In this document: positions 31,846-39,859 of the stretch, in pieces | Layout of the letters: each line of letters starts with the position of its first letter | How positions within the stretch are numbered: the stretch's first letter is position 1 | The notes under the pieces: generated by a model | Seen by the model: only the letters and a program-made list of their open reading frames with translations | What the model was told of the DNA's origin: nothing | Databases searched by the model: none | NCBI GenBank assembly: GCA_001464455.1 | Contig: LNEI01000026.1 | Location: 1 to 64,000, forward strand | Length of the DNA: 64,000 nt | Direction of reading: 5' to 3' | From: Acidobacteria bacterium Ga0077534 | Lineage (GTDB): Bacteria; Acidobacteriota; Blastocatellia; Pyrinomonadales; Pyrinomonadaceae | Made by a program: the position numbers and the translations under genes

Positions 31846-34140
31846 ATGAAACATCTCTGCTCGCTCTCGGCCTCTCTGCGTCTCTGCGGTTTAGTTCTTG
31901 TTTGCGCGTTCGGTGCATTTGCCCAAAACGTTCCGGCACCGAAAGACGTTATCGGCTTTACGCCGGGTGATGATAGAAAACTCGCGAGTTGGGCAAGCAT
32001 TGTCGATTACTTTCAAAAGCTCGACAAAGCCTCCGACCGGATGACATTTCAGGAGATCGGCAAGACGACAATGGGCGTGCCGTTCGTGTACGCGACGATC
32101 AGCTCGCCTGAGAATCTGAAACAGATCAAGAGATACGAGGATATCAACGATAAACTCGCCGATCCGCGCAAGATCAAGAGCAGCGACGCGGCGGCTAAGG
32201 CGTTGATAAAGCAGGGCAAAACGATCGTGTTGATCACTTGCGGCATCCACTCGACCGAAGTTGGCTCGACGCTTTCGAGCATGCTCATCGCTCATCGTCT
32301 CGCATCGAGTAACGAGCCTGAGATACAGAACATCCTCAAAAACACGATTATCCTCCTCGTCCCGTCGCTTAACCCAGACGGAGTGGATATCGTGAAAAAC
32401 TGGTACGACAAAACGCTCGGCACCCCGTACGAAGGCACCACGCCGCCGGAGCTTTATCACAAATACGTCGGCCACGATAACAACCGCGACTGGTACGCCT
32501 TCACGCAGGTCGAGACGCAGCTCACGGTCGACAAGATCCACAACGTCTGGCACCCGCAGATCGTGCACGACATTCACCAGCAGGGAGCAAACGGCGCACG
32601 TCTGTTCCTGCCGCCCTACATGGCGCCCGTCGAGCCAAACGTGCCAAAACAGATCGTCGAAGGCTACACCGAGCTCGGCAACGCCATGGCAGCCGACCTG
32701 CGTTCGAAAGGTTTTGAAGGGATAACCACCAACACTACCTACGACGCCTGGACACCGGCTCGTGCCTACTCACACTACCACGGCGGCGTGCGGATCCTCT
32801 CCGAAACCGCTTCGGCACGGCTCGCTTCACCGATAACCGTCAAATTCGAAGACCTCCGCGGCGCCTCCGGCGGCCTCGACGCCAAAAAAGAATCTCCAAA
32901 CTTCGGCCCCCTCTGGAAAGGCGGCGAATGGAAGCTGCGAAACATCACCGACTACATGACCGGAGCCTCGTTCTCGTTATTGAACCACGCAGCGAATAAT
33001 CGCGAGAAGTGGTTGTCGAGGTTTTATGAGATCGGAAAAGAGGCAGTGCGACCGCGAAACAAAGGTGAAGTTCTTGGATATCGATTTTCGGTAAGAAGCA
33101 CTGGTGTAAAGGAAATACTGGAGCGGGGCGGAGTTGTAGTTGGAACGGTCGAAGGTGGTGAAGATCAACCGTTCGACGATCACTATGTAAAACTTGCTCA
33201 ACCATACGGAAACTTCGCGAAGGCCTTGCTCGAGAAGCAGACATATCCGGATCTGAAGAATGAGAAGGGCGAACCCATTCAGCCCTACGATGTGACGGCT
33301 CATACTTTGCCTCTACTTGTAAGAAACATAGCCGCGGTCCCGGTCTACGAGTTGCAAAAAGAAAAGACCTCAATACGGCTTGATCGTCTTTGTCAGCCAG
33401 TTGTGAAAAATGGAGTCGCTCTCTACCGTTCCTTCATACCTTCGATGGACGAAGGGTGGACAAGATGGCTACTCGAAAGAGATCTATTCCAATGCGGGGA
33501 CGTTGTTTTCAAGCCCTTGATCAACCCTAATGTTCAAACCGCACGCTTCCCAGATTTGAAGACGATCATTTTCCCCGACCAACCCACCAATCAGATCCTC
33601 AACGGCTATGCGAAAGGCTCGATGCCGGATGAGTATGTGGGCGGCGTGGGGAAAGAGGGCGTGGAGAATTTGAAGAAGTTTGTCGAGAACGGCGGGACGC
33701 TGGTGTTTTTGAACGAATCGTCGAATTTTGCGATCCGTGAGTTCAAGCTGCCCGTCAAAAACGTAACTGCCGGCCTCAACCGAAAGGATTTCTTCATCCC
33801 CGGCTCGATCCTCCGCACCGAACTCGACACCACGCACCCGATCGCCAAAGGAATGCCAAAAGAGTCGATCGCCTGGTTCGAGGACTCACCCGCCTTCGAG
33901 ATCCAAACCGACCCGCTCGCCCTAACCAACAACTTCCGCATCATCGCCAAATACCCGACCGACCCAACGAAAATATTATTGTCGGGCTGGGCTCTGGGCG
34001 CGGAAAAAATAGCGGGCAAGGCAGCATTGGTCGAATTTGCGATAGGCAAAGGCAAGATCGTCCTGTTCGGTTTCAGACCGCAATACCGGGCACAGTCATT
34101 GGCGACGTATCCATTGTTATTTAATGCGATATCGCAATAG
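31846..34140 (+). CDS. Exported M14-family zinc carboxypeptidase
   Basis: 764 residues from ATG 31846, where the signal peptide (MKHLCSLSAS...FGAFAQ) begins; the ORF track starts 29 codons earlier inside a dispersed repeat. The zinc site HxxE is in GIHSTEVGS (about residues 130-138), with the third ligand candidate in HDIHQQGANG. The C-terminal half has a Rossmann-like/GATase-like region (GGTLVFLNESS, FGFRPQYR) typical of this long secreted subgroup. It would remove C-terminal residues from peptides outside the cytoplasm. The stretch about 33000-33570 has visibly different wobble-base use from the flanks. Confidence 0.85.
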   Translation: MKHLCSLSASLRLCGLVLVCAFGAFAQNVPAPKDVIGFTPGDDRKLASWASIVDYFQKLDKASDRMTFQEIGKTTMGVPFVYATISSPENLKQIKRYEDINDKLADPRKIKSSDAAAKALIKQGKTIVLITCGIHSTEVGSTLSSMLIAHRLASSNEPEIQNILKNTIILLVPSLNPDGVDIVKNWYDKTLGTPYEGTTPPELYHKYVGHDNNRDWYAFTQVETQLTVDKIHNVWHPQIVHDIHQQGANGARLFLPPYMAPVEPNVPKQIVEGYTELGNAMAADLRSKGFEGITTNTTYDAWTPARAYSHYHGGVRILSETASARLASPITVKFEDLRGASGGLDAKKESPNFGPLWKGGEWKLRNITDYMTGASFSLLNHAANNREKWLSRFYEIGKEAVRPRNKGEVLGYRFSVRSTGVKEILERGGVVVGTVEGGEDQPFDDHYVKLAQPYGNFAKALLEKQTYPDLKNEKGEPIQPYDVTAHTLPLLVRNIAAVPVYELQKEKTSIRLDRLCQPVVKNGVALYRSFIPSMDEGWTRWLLERDLFQCGDVVFKPLINPNVQTARFPDLKTIIFPDQPTNQILNGYAKGSMPDEYVGGVGKEGVENLKKFVENGGTLVFLNESSNFAIREFKLPVKNVTAGLNRKDFFIPGSILRTELDTTHPIAKGMPKESIAWFEDSPAFEIQTDPLALTNNFRIIAKYPTDPTKILLSGWALGAEKIAGKAALVEFAIGKGKIVLFGFRPQYRAQSLATYPLLFNAISQ

Positions 34141-34163
34141 GGAGCGGTCGGCTCCGATGCATG

Positions 34164-34449
34164 CTACAAACAGGCCGCCCCGCTGGGGCTCAGTGGCTTA
34201 TTCAACATTCGGTTCTACAAACAGGCCGCCCCGCTGGGGCTCAGTGGTTTATTTTACGTTCGGTTCTACAAACAGGTCGCCCCGCTGGGGCTCAGTGGCT
34301 TATTCAACATTCGGTTCTACAAACAGGTCGCCCCGCTGGGGCTCAGTGGTTTATTTAACGTTCGGTTCTACAAACAGGTCGCCCCGCTGGGGCTCAGTGG
34401 CTTATTCAACATTCGGTTCTACAAACAGGACGCCCCTTCGGGGCTAAGA
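34164..34449 (+). repeat. 51-bp tandem repeat array, five full units plus a partial
   Basis: Units begin at 34164, 34215, 34266, 34317, 34368 and 34419, each exactly 51 bp apart. Every unit starts CTACAAACAGG(C/T)CG and contains the perfect hairpin GCCCC-GCT-GGGGC, followed by CTCAGTGG. Odd and even units differ in a consistent way (CTTATTCAACATT versus TTTATTTAACGTT), so duplication probably occurred in pairs. Because 51 is a multiple of three the array stays open as an ORF, but it is not a gene. The last partial unit has a TTC loop instead of GCT. Confidence 0.9.
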
Positions 34450-34550
34450 TCACATTGACTTACGTTCTAAGTCCCGAGAGGGACGGCCTGTTTGTAGCAA
34501 ACGTTCATCCATTTTAGAACCCAGCTCCGTAGGAGCGACCTCCAACCGCG

Positions 34551-35012
34551 ATGGCAAACACATTTTCCCAGATCTATATTCAAATCGTCTTTGCGGTTGA
34601 GGGTCGGCAAAATCTAATAAGACCAGAATGGCGGGAAGAATTACACAAATACATTACCGGCATCGTTATAAAACGCGGGCAAAAACTGATCGCAATATTC
34701 TGCATGCCAGATCATATCCACCTGCTCGTCGGGATCAAACCGTCGATCGCGATCTCGGATCTCGTACGCGATATAAAAACGGGATCATCGAACTTCATCA
34801 ACGGAAAAGGATGGATCCGCGGTCGCTTTAACTGGCAGGAAGGATTCGGCGCCTTTTCGTATTCACGAAGTCAGATAGACGCGGTCAGCAAATATATTCT
34901 CGAACAAGAAATTCGGCACACGGACAGGTCCTTTAAGACGGAGTATATCGGATTGCTGGAAAAGTTTGAGGTCGAATACGACGAGAAATATCTTTTTGAT
35001 TGGATAGAATGA
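34551..35012 (+). CDS. tnpA: IS200/IS605-type Y1 transposase TnpA
   Basis: 153 residues, the full length for TnpA of IS200 type. The HUH motif is His55-Ile-His57 in MPDHIHLLVG, and the nucleophile is probably Tyr115 in VSKYILEQ. These enzymes excise and insert single-stranded DNA by recognising subterminal hairpins. Here such hairpins lie directly upstream, including GCTCC-GTA-GGAGC 14 nt before the ATG. All catalytic residues are present, so the gene is probably functional. No TnpB/IscB partner is adjacent. Confidence 0.92.
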   Translation: MANTFSQIYIQIVFAVEGRQNLIRPEWREELHKYITGIVIKRGQKLIAIFCMPDHIHLLVGIKPSIAISDLVRDIKTGSSNFINGKGWIRGRFNWQEGFGAFSYSRSQIDAVSKYILEQEIRHTDRSFKTEYIGLLEKFEVEYDEKYLFDWIE

Positions 35013-35324
35013 CGGCTGCGCCAAGTCTCAACCGCGGGGCATCGGCGGAAGTTGGCGACGTGTTTATCCCATACGACCTTCCGGACCAGCAGCATGGTTT
35101 TGCAGACCATACGCGTACACCTGGCGCACCATTCGAGTGAACTCGGAGTGACCACATGGCTTTAAACCCAGGCGGAATATGAAGATCTGCACTGTGGCAC
35201 GGCTATTGTAATGAACACGGCGAGATTGATAAGTGCTTAATTATCAATCAATTACAAAACTTTACACTTCTTGGAAATTCATTCAGAAATACGTAAAGCG
35301 AATTCATAGAACAAGGAGTCTGTC
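35013..35324. other. Intergenic region, no supported gene
   Basis: The first 150 bp are G+C-richer and include a possible right end of the IS element; a minus ORF at 34871-35157 overlaps the transposase tail and is not supported. The second half is A+T-rich with an inverted repeat TTGATAA/TTATCAA (35226-35247) and probably contains the promoter of the next gene, whose AAGGAG ribosome site is at about 35311-35316. Confidence 0.5.
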
Positions 35325-36020
35325 ATGAGAACAATTGATATTAAGAAAATCGCCGCAGTTTCGGCATTAGGTTTGGTTACGCTTTTTGGTACAAGCCAGT
35401 TGGCGAACGCACAGAACCGCGACAACCGACGAGATGATCGCCAGGATGAACGTCAGGATCGCAAGATCGACAAGCAGCGTGAAAAGATACAGAAGCAGCG
35501 TGCGAAGATCGAACAGGAACGCATTCGAGCGGAAGAGATCCGCCGGGCGGAGTGGAATCGACGCAACGTCAACAGCGGCAACGACCGTTCGAACGGCAAC
35601 GGTTATTACAACGGTAATGCCAACGCAAACACTAACCGTAACCACCGTTATCGCGTAAATCGCAACGGTTCGTATTACAACACCGACCAGCGCGGCGTCG
35701 ATCTGCTTAGACAGGCTGTTAACGCCGGTTACCAGCAGGGTTTCCAGGCTGCAAGAAACGACCGAAATCGTAACCGACGAGGTTCGTACTCAAACTCGAA
35801 CGTTTACCAAAGCGGAACGTACGGCTATCAGAGCTATGTCAGCCAGAGCCAGTATCAGTACTACTTCCGACAGGGTTTCCAGCGTGGTTATCAGGACGGC
35901 TCTAATACCCGTTATCAGAATGACTACGACGGCCAGTATCAGTACGGCTACAGCAACAACGGCTCGATGAGCATTCTCGGGACGATACTTAGCCAGATCC
36001 TGAATATTCAGCAGTACTAG
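35325..36020 (+). CDS. Exported low-complexity Arg/Gln/Asn/Tyr-rich protein
   Basis: 231 residues: signal peptide to about residue 30 (ANAQ), then a highly charged RQDERQDRKIDKQREKIQK helix/coiled coil (about 33-75), then an Asn/Gly/Tyr-rich segment with repeated YQ.G and YxNG units (GYQQGFQAARND, QGFQRGYQDGSN). The C-terminal 15 residues (SILGTILSQILNIQQY) are a hydrophobic/amphipathic helix. No family recognised; similar secreted proteins are frequent in Acidobacteria. AAGGAG precedes the ATG and a strong terminator follows, so it is a single-gene unit that could be well expressed. Confidence 0.75.
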   Translation: MRTIDIKKIAAVSALGLVTLFGTSQLANAQNRDNRRDDRQDERQDRKIDKQREKIQKQRAKIEQERIRAEEIRRAEWNRRNVNSGNDRSNGNGYYNGNANANTNRNHRYRVNRNGSYYNTDQRGVDLLRQAVNAGYQQGFQAARNDRNRNRRGSYSNSNVYQSGTYGYQSYVSQSQYQYYFRQGFQRGYQDGSNTRYQNDYDGQYQYGYSNNGSMSILGTILSQILNIQQY

Positions 36021-36041
36021 TTCGATCTAAACGCAAAAACT

Positions 36042-36074
36042 AAAAAGCCCGGGCCAGCGGTCCGGGCTTTCTTC
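36042..36074 (+). terminator. Strong Rho-independent terminator
   Basis: AAAGCCCGG (36044-36052) pairs with CCGGGCTTT (36062-36070) over a 9-nt loop, followed by CTTCGTTTG. It has an A-run before and T-rich sequence after, so could act on both strands for the convergent genes. Confidence 0.85.
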
Positions 36075-36093
36075 GTTTGTGATGAGTTAGCTG

Positions 36094-36510
36094 CTATGCC
36101 TTCGCATATGGGTTCGTAAGAAACATCAACGCCATCAACAGCAGGAAATAAGGCACCAAAACAGCCGCTCCCGGATAATCCTTCGCTATCCGCTGACCGA
36201 AGAATAGGGCGACGATCGCGATCGCACCGACCGATGCCCCGCCGAAGATCATAATCGTGGAACCTGTGGCCAAAAAATAGACGATCGCCGCCGCACTGGT
36301 CAGGCCGGCGAGCAGTTCAAGTATCGTGATCTTTACGAGCATCAACGGCACGAACGGGGCTAGAAAGGTCTTGGAGAAGTGACCCTTTAGCCACTCGACG
36401 TTTCCCTTCCAGTCAAAAACCTTGTCGAGTCCGGACTGGATGAACAGGATCGCGACGAGCAGGGCCCCGAGTAGGGCGGGAAGGTTTTTGATCACGGTTT
36501 CGAACTGCAT
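36094..36510 (-). CDS. DoxX-like membrane protein
   Basis: 138 residues with four transmembrane helices. LFIQSGLDKVFDWKGNVEWLKGHF after helix 1 fits the DoxX family pattern, as does a second helix pair rich in Ala/Gly. DoxX-like proteins are associated with redox or quinone functions, but the role is uncertain. It begins 9 nt after the brnA stop and is thus the last gene of the pepP-brnT-brnA operon. Confidence 0.65.
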   Translation of the reverse strand: MQFETVIKNLPALLGALLVAILFIQSGLDKVFDWKGNVEWLKGHFSKTFLAPFVPLMLVKITILELLAGLTSAAAIVYFLATGSTIMIFGGASVGAIAIVALFFGQRIAKDYPGAAVLVPYFLLLMALMFLTNPYAKA

Positions 36511-36519
36511 CGAGGATCC

Positions 36520-36783
36520 TTACGTGTGAGATTCGGCGTAGTCACGCAGAGCGTTGTTCACAAGTTTGTGGTACTCGCTGCCATGCTGCTTATACCAATC
36601 CAGCACTTCGCTGTCGACGCTCAGAAGAACAGACGATTTGCCATGGGGCATTCGAAGTGTCGCCCTCTTGAAGAAGTCTTCGTTTACCTCCGTTATGTCG
36701 GACGTATCGATCTCGTCATCCGTCATCGTCGCCAAACGGTCCCAATTGGTCTTCGAGATATTTGATGAATTTTTCGCGTTCAT
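36520..36783 (-). CDS. brnA: BrnA antitoxin
   Basis: 87 residues. SKTNWDRLATMTDDEIDTSDI is the typical BrnA N-terminus, and the C-terminal SSVLLSVDSEVLDWYKQHGSEYHKLVNNALRDYAE is its ribbon-helix-helix DNA-binding part. BrnA neutralises the BrnT ribonuclease and represses the operon. Its first 68 nt overlap the 3' end of brnT in another frame, which is longer than the usual few-base overlap. A later start at M20 would remove the conserved NWDRL segment, so the long form is preferred. Confidence 0.88.
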   Translation of the reverse strand: MNAKNSSNISKTNWDRLATMTDDEIDTSDITEVNEDFFKRATLRMPHGKSSVLLSVDSEVLDWYKQHGSEYHKLVNNALRDYAESHT

Positions 36784-37024
36784 TTTTTAGTGCTCGCCGC
36801 AGCGAGATAATCCGAATTGTATCACCATTTCTTTCAGTAAAAACTATCGCAACGATCAGGTTTCTCAAGAAACCGAAACCGAGATATCGAATTTCACCGT
36901 AGTCATTTCGAGCATCTGGTTCGGCGATTATCGGACCTTCAAATATCTCCCAGGCATCGAAAAAATCAAGATCGTGTTTTCGAATATTATCGCGATTCTT
37001 GTCCTCATCCCATTCGAAGTTCAT
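36716..37024 (-). CDS. brnT: BrnT ribonuclease toxin
   Basis: 102 residues. FEWDEDKNRDNIRKHDLDFFDA is the family signature with its catalytic His; IRIISLRRALKNEREK follows at the usual place (R.I..RRA...E). BrnT is a RelE-fold ribonuclease that slows translation. Beyond the normal end the protein has an acidic extension (LEDQLGPFGDDDG) produced by overlap with brnA. Its start overlaps the pepP stop (ATGA), so expression is coupled to a housekeeping peptidase. Confidence 0.9.
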   Translation of the reverse strand: MNFEWDEDKNRDNIRKHDLDFFDAWEIFEGPIIAEPDARNDYGEIRYLGFGFLRNLIVAIVFTERNGDTIRIISLRRALKNEREKFIKYLEDQLGPFGDDDG

Positions 37025-38325
37025 CTCCGTTTTGCCATCAACGCCTCTATCTCATCCGGATCTTTGGTAACAGCGGCGGTCAGGTTAATGTTGCCGGTTT
37101 CGGTGACGATGACGTCGTCTTCGATGCGGATGCCGATGCCTCGGTATTTGGCCGGTGCGGATTTGTCGTCGGGTGGGATGTATAGGCCGGGCTCGACGGT
37201 CAGCGCCATTCCCGGAGCATAGGGCCTCGACTGGCTGGCTTGTTGATCGACGTAGTAGCGTCCCGCGTCGTGTACATCGAGACCGAGCCAGTGGCCGACA
37301 CCGTGCATGTAGTATTTCAGGTACGCTTTCTTCTTGATCAGGTCCTGCGTTTTTCCTTTAAGCAGACCAAGCTGTTTCATGCCTTCGGTAAGCAGCTCGA
37401 TCGAATACTCCTGACGCTTTTGATGCGTATTTCCAACCACAGTGAAATCGATGCATTTGCGCTGAACATCAAGCACGACGTCGTAAACCTCGCGTTGGGC
37501 TTTGGAGAATTTACCGTTGACCGGGAATGTTCGCGTGATGTCGGAAGCGTAGCCTTCGTACTGAGCACCTGCGTCGATCAGGATCAGGTCGCCATCTTTG
37601 AGCGGCATGTTGTTTTCGACATAATGCAGGATAGTCGCGTTGTCACCGCCGCCGATGATCGAGTTATAGGCGACGCCAGCGGCGCCCTTGTCCTTCATGT
37701 AGGCTTCCATCAACGATTCGACCTGGCTTTCGTTCATGCCTGGTTTTACCGACTTCATCGCGAGGATATGAGCTTCGGCGGCGATGTCGGCTGCTTTCTG
37801 CATCAGGCCGATCTCTTCCTTATCCTTGTGCAGACGCATTTCGCCGGTGATGATCGTCGGGTCTTTGATGGTGTGCGGCGGATAGGCCGATTTCAGGCGG
37901 CGAACTCGCTGCTCGGTCAAATAGCCGAGGATCGTCTGGTCGAGCTTGTGATCGACCGCGAAACGATAATAAAGAACGTCGTGGCCGTCGAGGATCTTGC
38001 CGAGATCGGCAGCAAATTTGTCAATCGAGACGGCTTTGTCGGCTCCGTAATTCTTCACCGCGCCTTCGACACCCTGACGGCGGCCGTACCAAGTTTCCAT
38101 CAGCGGATCTCGCGGGCGAACGTATAGCGTGAACGGCTTTTTCGCCTTAGGATTTATCACGGCGATCGCGTCCGGCTCAGGAAAACCGGTCAGATAGCGA
38201 AAGTCCGGATCCTGATGAAACTTGAACTCGGTATCGTAGCTCCGCGTAACCTCGTGCGCCGCCGGGATAATTGCGATGGAATTTTCATCCATCTGCTCGA
38301 TAAAACTCTTTAATTGTCGTCGCAT
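37021..38325 (-). CDS. pepP: Xaa-Pro aminopeptidase (aminopeptidase P)
   Basis: 434 residues from ATG 38325 (MRRQLKSF); the ORF track starts 12 codons earlier. The N-terminal AMP_N domain has FKFHQDPDFRYLTGFPEPDA. The catalytic pita-bread domain has all metal ligands: Asp in DAGAQYEGY, Asp in ASDITRTF, His in GVGHWLGLDVHD, Glu in TVEPGLY and Glu in GIRIEDD. It removes an N-terminal residue preceding proline, using manganese. First gene of pepP-brnT-brnA-doxX. Confidence 0.95.
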   Translation of the reverse strand: MRRQLKSFIEQMDENSIAIIPAAHEVTRSYDTEFKFHQDPDFRYLTGFPEPDAIAVINPKAKKPFTLYVRPRDPLMETWYGRRQGVEGAVKNYGADKAVSIDKFAADLGKILDGHDVLYYRFAVDHKLDQTILGYLTEQRVRRLKSAYPPHTIKDPTIITGEMRLHKDKEEIGLMQKAADIAAEAHILAMKSVKPGMNESQVESLMEAYMKDKGAAGVAYNSIIGGGDNATILHYVENNMPLKDGDLILIDAGAQYEGYASDITRTFPVNGKFSKAQREVYDVVLDVQRKCIDFTVVGNTHQKRQEYSIELLTEGMKQLGLLKGKTQDLIKKKAYLKYYMHGVGHWLGLDVHDAGRYYVDQQASQSRPYAPGMALTVEPGLYIPPDDKSAPAKYRGIGIRIEDDVIVTETGNINLTAAVTKDPDEIEALMAKRR

Positions 38326-38421
38326 ATCACAAAAGTGTAACCCAAAGCCGCAACTGGGCAAAGAGCTCGCTCGATGGCTCCGTGCTCGGCCGATGCGATA
38401 GGCTAAAAATCAGACGAATAT

Positions 38422-38430
38422 TGCTATAAT
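38422..38430 (+). promoter_or_regulatory. Extended -10 promoter for queE
   Basis: TGCTATAAT is a perfect extended -10 (TGnTATAAT). No good -35 is seen, which is typical for this class. Transcription would start near 38437, giving a leader of about 70 nt that contains the GCCGGC-bounded stem region. No preQ1 riboswitch pattern was recognised. Confidence 0.5.
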
Positions 38431-38507
38431 CATCCGAATTGGCCGGCCCATGATCGCGGCCCGATCTCGCCGGCAATGATCGATCGCTAGAACCTAGAAA
38501 GCGCTAG

Positions 38508-39152
38508 ATGGAACTGCGAATTACAGAAATATTCCTCTCGATCCAGGGCGAGTCGTCGCACGCGGGGCGGCCATGTTCGTTCGTGCGGCTCACGGGCTGC
38601 CCGATGCGGTGCGTCTGGTGCGATAGTGAATATACCTTTACTGGAGGCGAAAGGATGTCGTTTCACGATATTCTCACAAGGATTGCAGAATTCGGTTGCA
38701 ACCTCGTCGAGGTCACCGGCGGCGAGCCGCTCGCTCAGAAAAGCGTATTTCCATTCATCACCGAGCTTTGTGACCGCGGTTACGAAGTTTTGATCGAAAC
38801 GGGAGGCTTCGTTTCGACTGAGCGGGTCGATCCGCGTGCAGCGATAATTCTTGATGTAAAATGCCCCGCTTCGGGCGAAGCTGAACGCAATCACTGGCCA
38901 AATCTCGAACGCCTGCGACGGGACAAGGACGAAGTAAAATTCGTCGTGGCGGATATGGCCGACTGGGAATTTGCCAAGGAAATGATCGCGAAATACGACC
39001 TCGCGAACCGGACTAAAGAGATACTTATCTCACCCGTTCACGGCATCGATATGCGTCCGCTTGCCGAGGCAGTTGCGACGAGCGGTTTGCGGTTTCGATT
39101 TAATTTACAGCTTCACAAATATGTTTGGGGAGCAGATGTTCACGGGGTTTGA
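38508..39152 (+). CDS. queE: 7-carboxy-7-deazaguanine synthase QueE
   Basis: 214 residues. FLSIQGES opens the protein and CPMRCVWC (Cx3Cx2C, about residues 32-39) is the radical-SAM cluster motif of QueE. VTGGEPL is the SAM-binding glycine motif. It makes the ring-contracted 7-carboxy-7-deazaguanine from CPH4 in queuosine/preQ0 synthesis. It is directly followed by queC; queD and queF are not in the window. Confidence 0.93.
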   Translation: MELRITEIFLSIQGESSHAGRPCSFVRLTGCPMRCVWCDSEYTFTGGERMSFHDILTRIAEFGCNLVEVTGGEPLAQKSVFPFITELCDRGYEVLIETGGFVSTERVDPRAAIILDVKCPASGEAERNHWPNLERLRRDKDEVKFVVADMADWEFAKEMIAKYDLANRTKEILISPVHGIDMRPLAEAVATSGLRFRFNLQLHKYVWGADVHGV

Positions 39153-39162
39153 CGTTACTAGG

Positions 39163-39855
39163 ATGAGTAAAACAACGGCAATTTGTTTGGTTTCGGGCGG
39201 CATGGATTCGTGCGTGACGGCGGCGGTCGCCAAGGCTGAAAACGCTGAGGTCGCATTCCTCCACATTTCATACGGTCAACGAACCGAGGCTCGCGAGCGT
39301 AAGGCGTTCAACGACATCGGTGATCACTATCGTGTCGAAAAACGTCTCGACATCTCGATCGAACACCTCGCTAAGATCGGCGGTTCGTCGCTTACGGACG
39401 TGACGATAGAAGTTACCGAAGCTGACCTCGAATCGCAAGAGATCCCGACCAGCTACGTTCCCTTTCGTAACGCCAATATGCTAGCGATCGCGGTTAGTTG
39501 GGCTGAGGTGATCGGGGCCGGTGCGATATATATCGGTGCTGTTGCCGAAGATTCGAGCGGCTATCCTGATTGCCGGCCGGAATTTTACGAGGCGTTCGAG
39601 AAAATGATCGACACCGGAACGAGGCCGGAAACAAAGATAGTGCTGCGCACGCCGATAATCAAAATGTCGAAAGCCGAGATCGTTGCGAAGGGTATTGAAC
39701 TGAACGTACCGTTGCACCTGACGTGGTCGTGCTATCGAAGCGAGACGTTAGCGTGCGGAACATGCGATTCCTGCGGGTTGCGACTACGTGGCTTTAATGC
39801 CGCAGGGATCGAGGATCCAATTGAGTACTTACAGAATCCAAAAGCGTTAAAGTAA
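39163..39855 (+). CDS. queC: 7-cyano-7-deazaguanine synthase QueC
   Basis: 230 residues from ATG 39163, matching the usual start just before the PP-loop ICLVSGGMDS. The ORF track begins 34 codons earlier inside queE. The zinc-binding Cys cluster is at the C-terminus (WSCYRSETLACGTCDSCGLR). It converts carboxydeazaguanine to preQ0 using ATP and ammonia. ATG 39136 has a better Shine-Dalgarno (GGGGAG) but would add a nonconserved extension. Confidence 0.95.
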   Translation: MSKTTAICLVSGGMDSCVTAAVAKAENAEVAFLHISYGQRTEARERKAFNDIGDHYRVEKRLDISIEHLAKIGGSSLTDVTIEVTEADLESQEIPTSYVPFRNANMLAIAVSWAEVIGAGAIYIGAVAEDSSGYPDCRPEFYEAFEKMIDTGTRPETKIVLRTPIIKMSKAEIVAKGIELNVPLHLTWSCYRSETLACGTCDSCGLRLRGFNAAGIEDPIEYLQNPKALK

Positions 39856-39859
39856 TTTT

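Larger units (their letters stand above)
34163..35012 (+). mobile_element. IS200-like element with hairpin array at its left end
   Basis: The unit comprises a 51-bp tandem repeat array (34164-34449), an inverted closing copy of its GCTACAAACAGGCCG terminus (34484-34498), another hairpin (34524-34536) and a complete Y1 transposase. The outer 15-bp sequences at 34163-34177 and 34484-34498 are perfect inverted repeats. The right end beyond the transposase could not be placed. It lies immediately after the M14 stop codon, so it has not disrupted that gene. Confidence 0.65.

Noticed and set aside
34124-34447. 107-aa ORF with repeated PPRWGSV units
   Set aside because: It is the translation of the 51-bp DNA repeat array; length divisible by three keeps the frame open, and there is no start signal or family.
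34164-34449. Possible CRISPR array
   Set aside because: Whole 51-bp units repeat without unique spacers, and no cas genes are nearby.
34871-35157. Minus ORF downstream of the IS200 transposase
   Set aside because: Overlaps the transposase end; Cys/Arg-rich translation with no support. Could be part of the IS right end, but nothing proves it.
37240-38127. 295-aa ORF opposite pepP
   Set aside because: Antisense shadow of a complete aminopeptidase P with all metal ligands.
38431-38507. preQ1 riboswitch in the queE leader
   Set aside because: The leader has GC-rich stems but lacks the recognisable preQ1-I aptamer sequence pattern.
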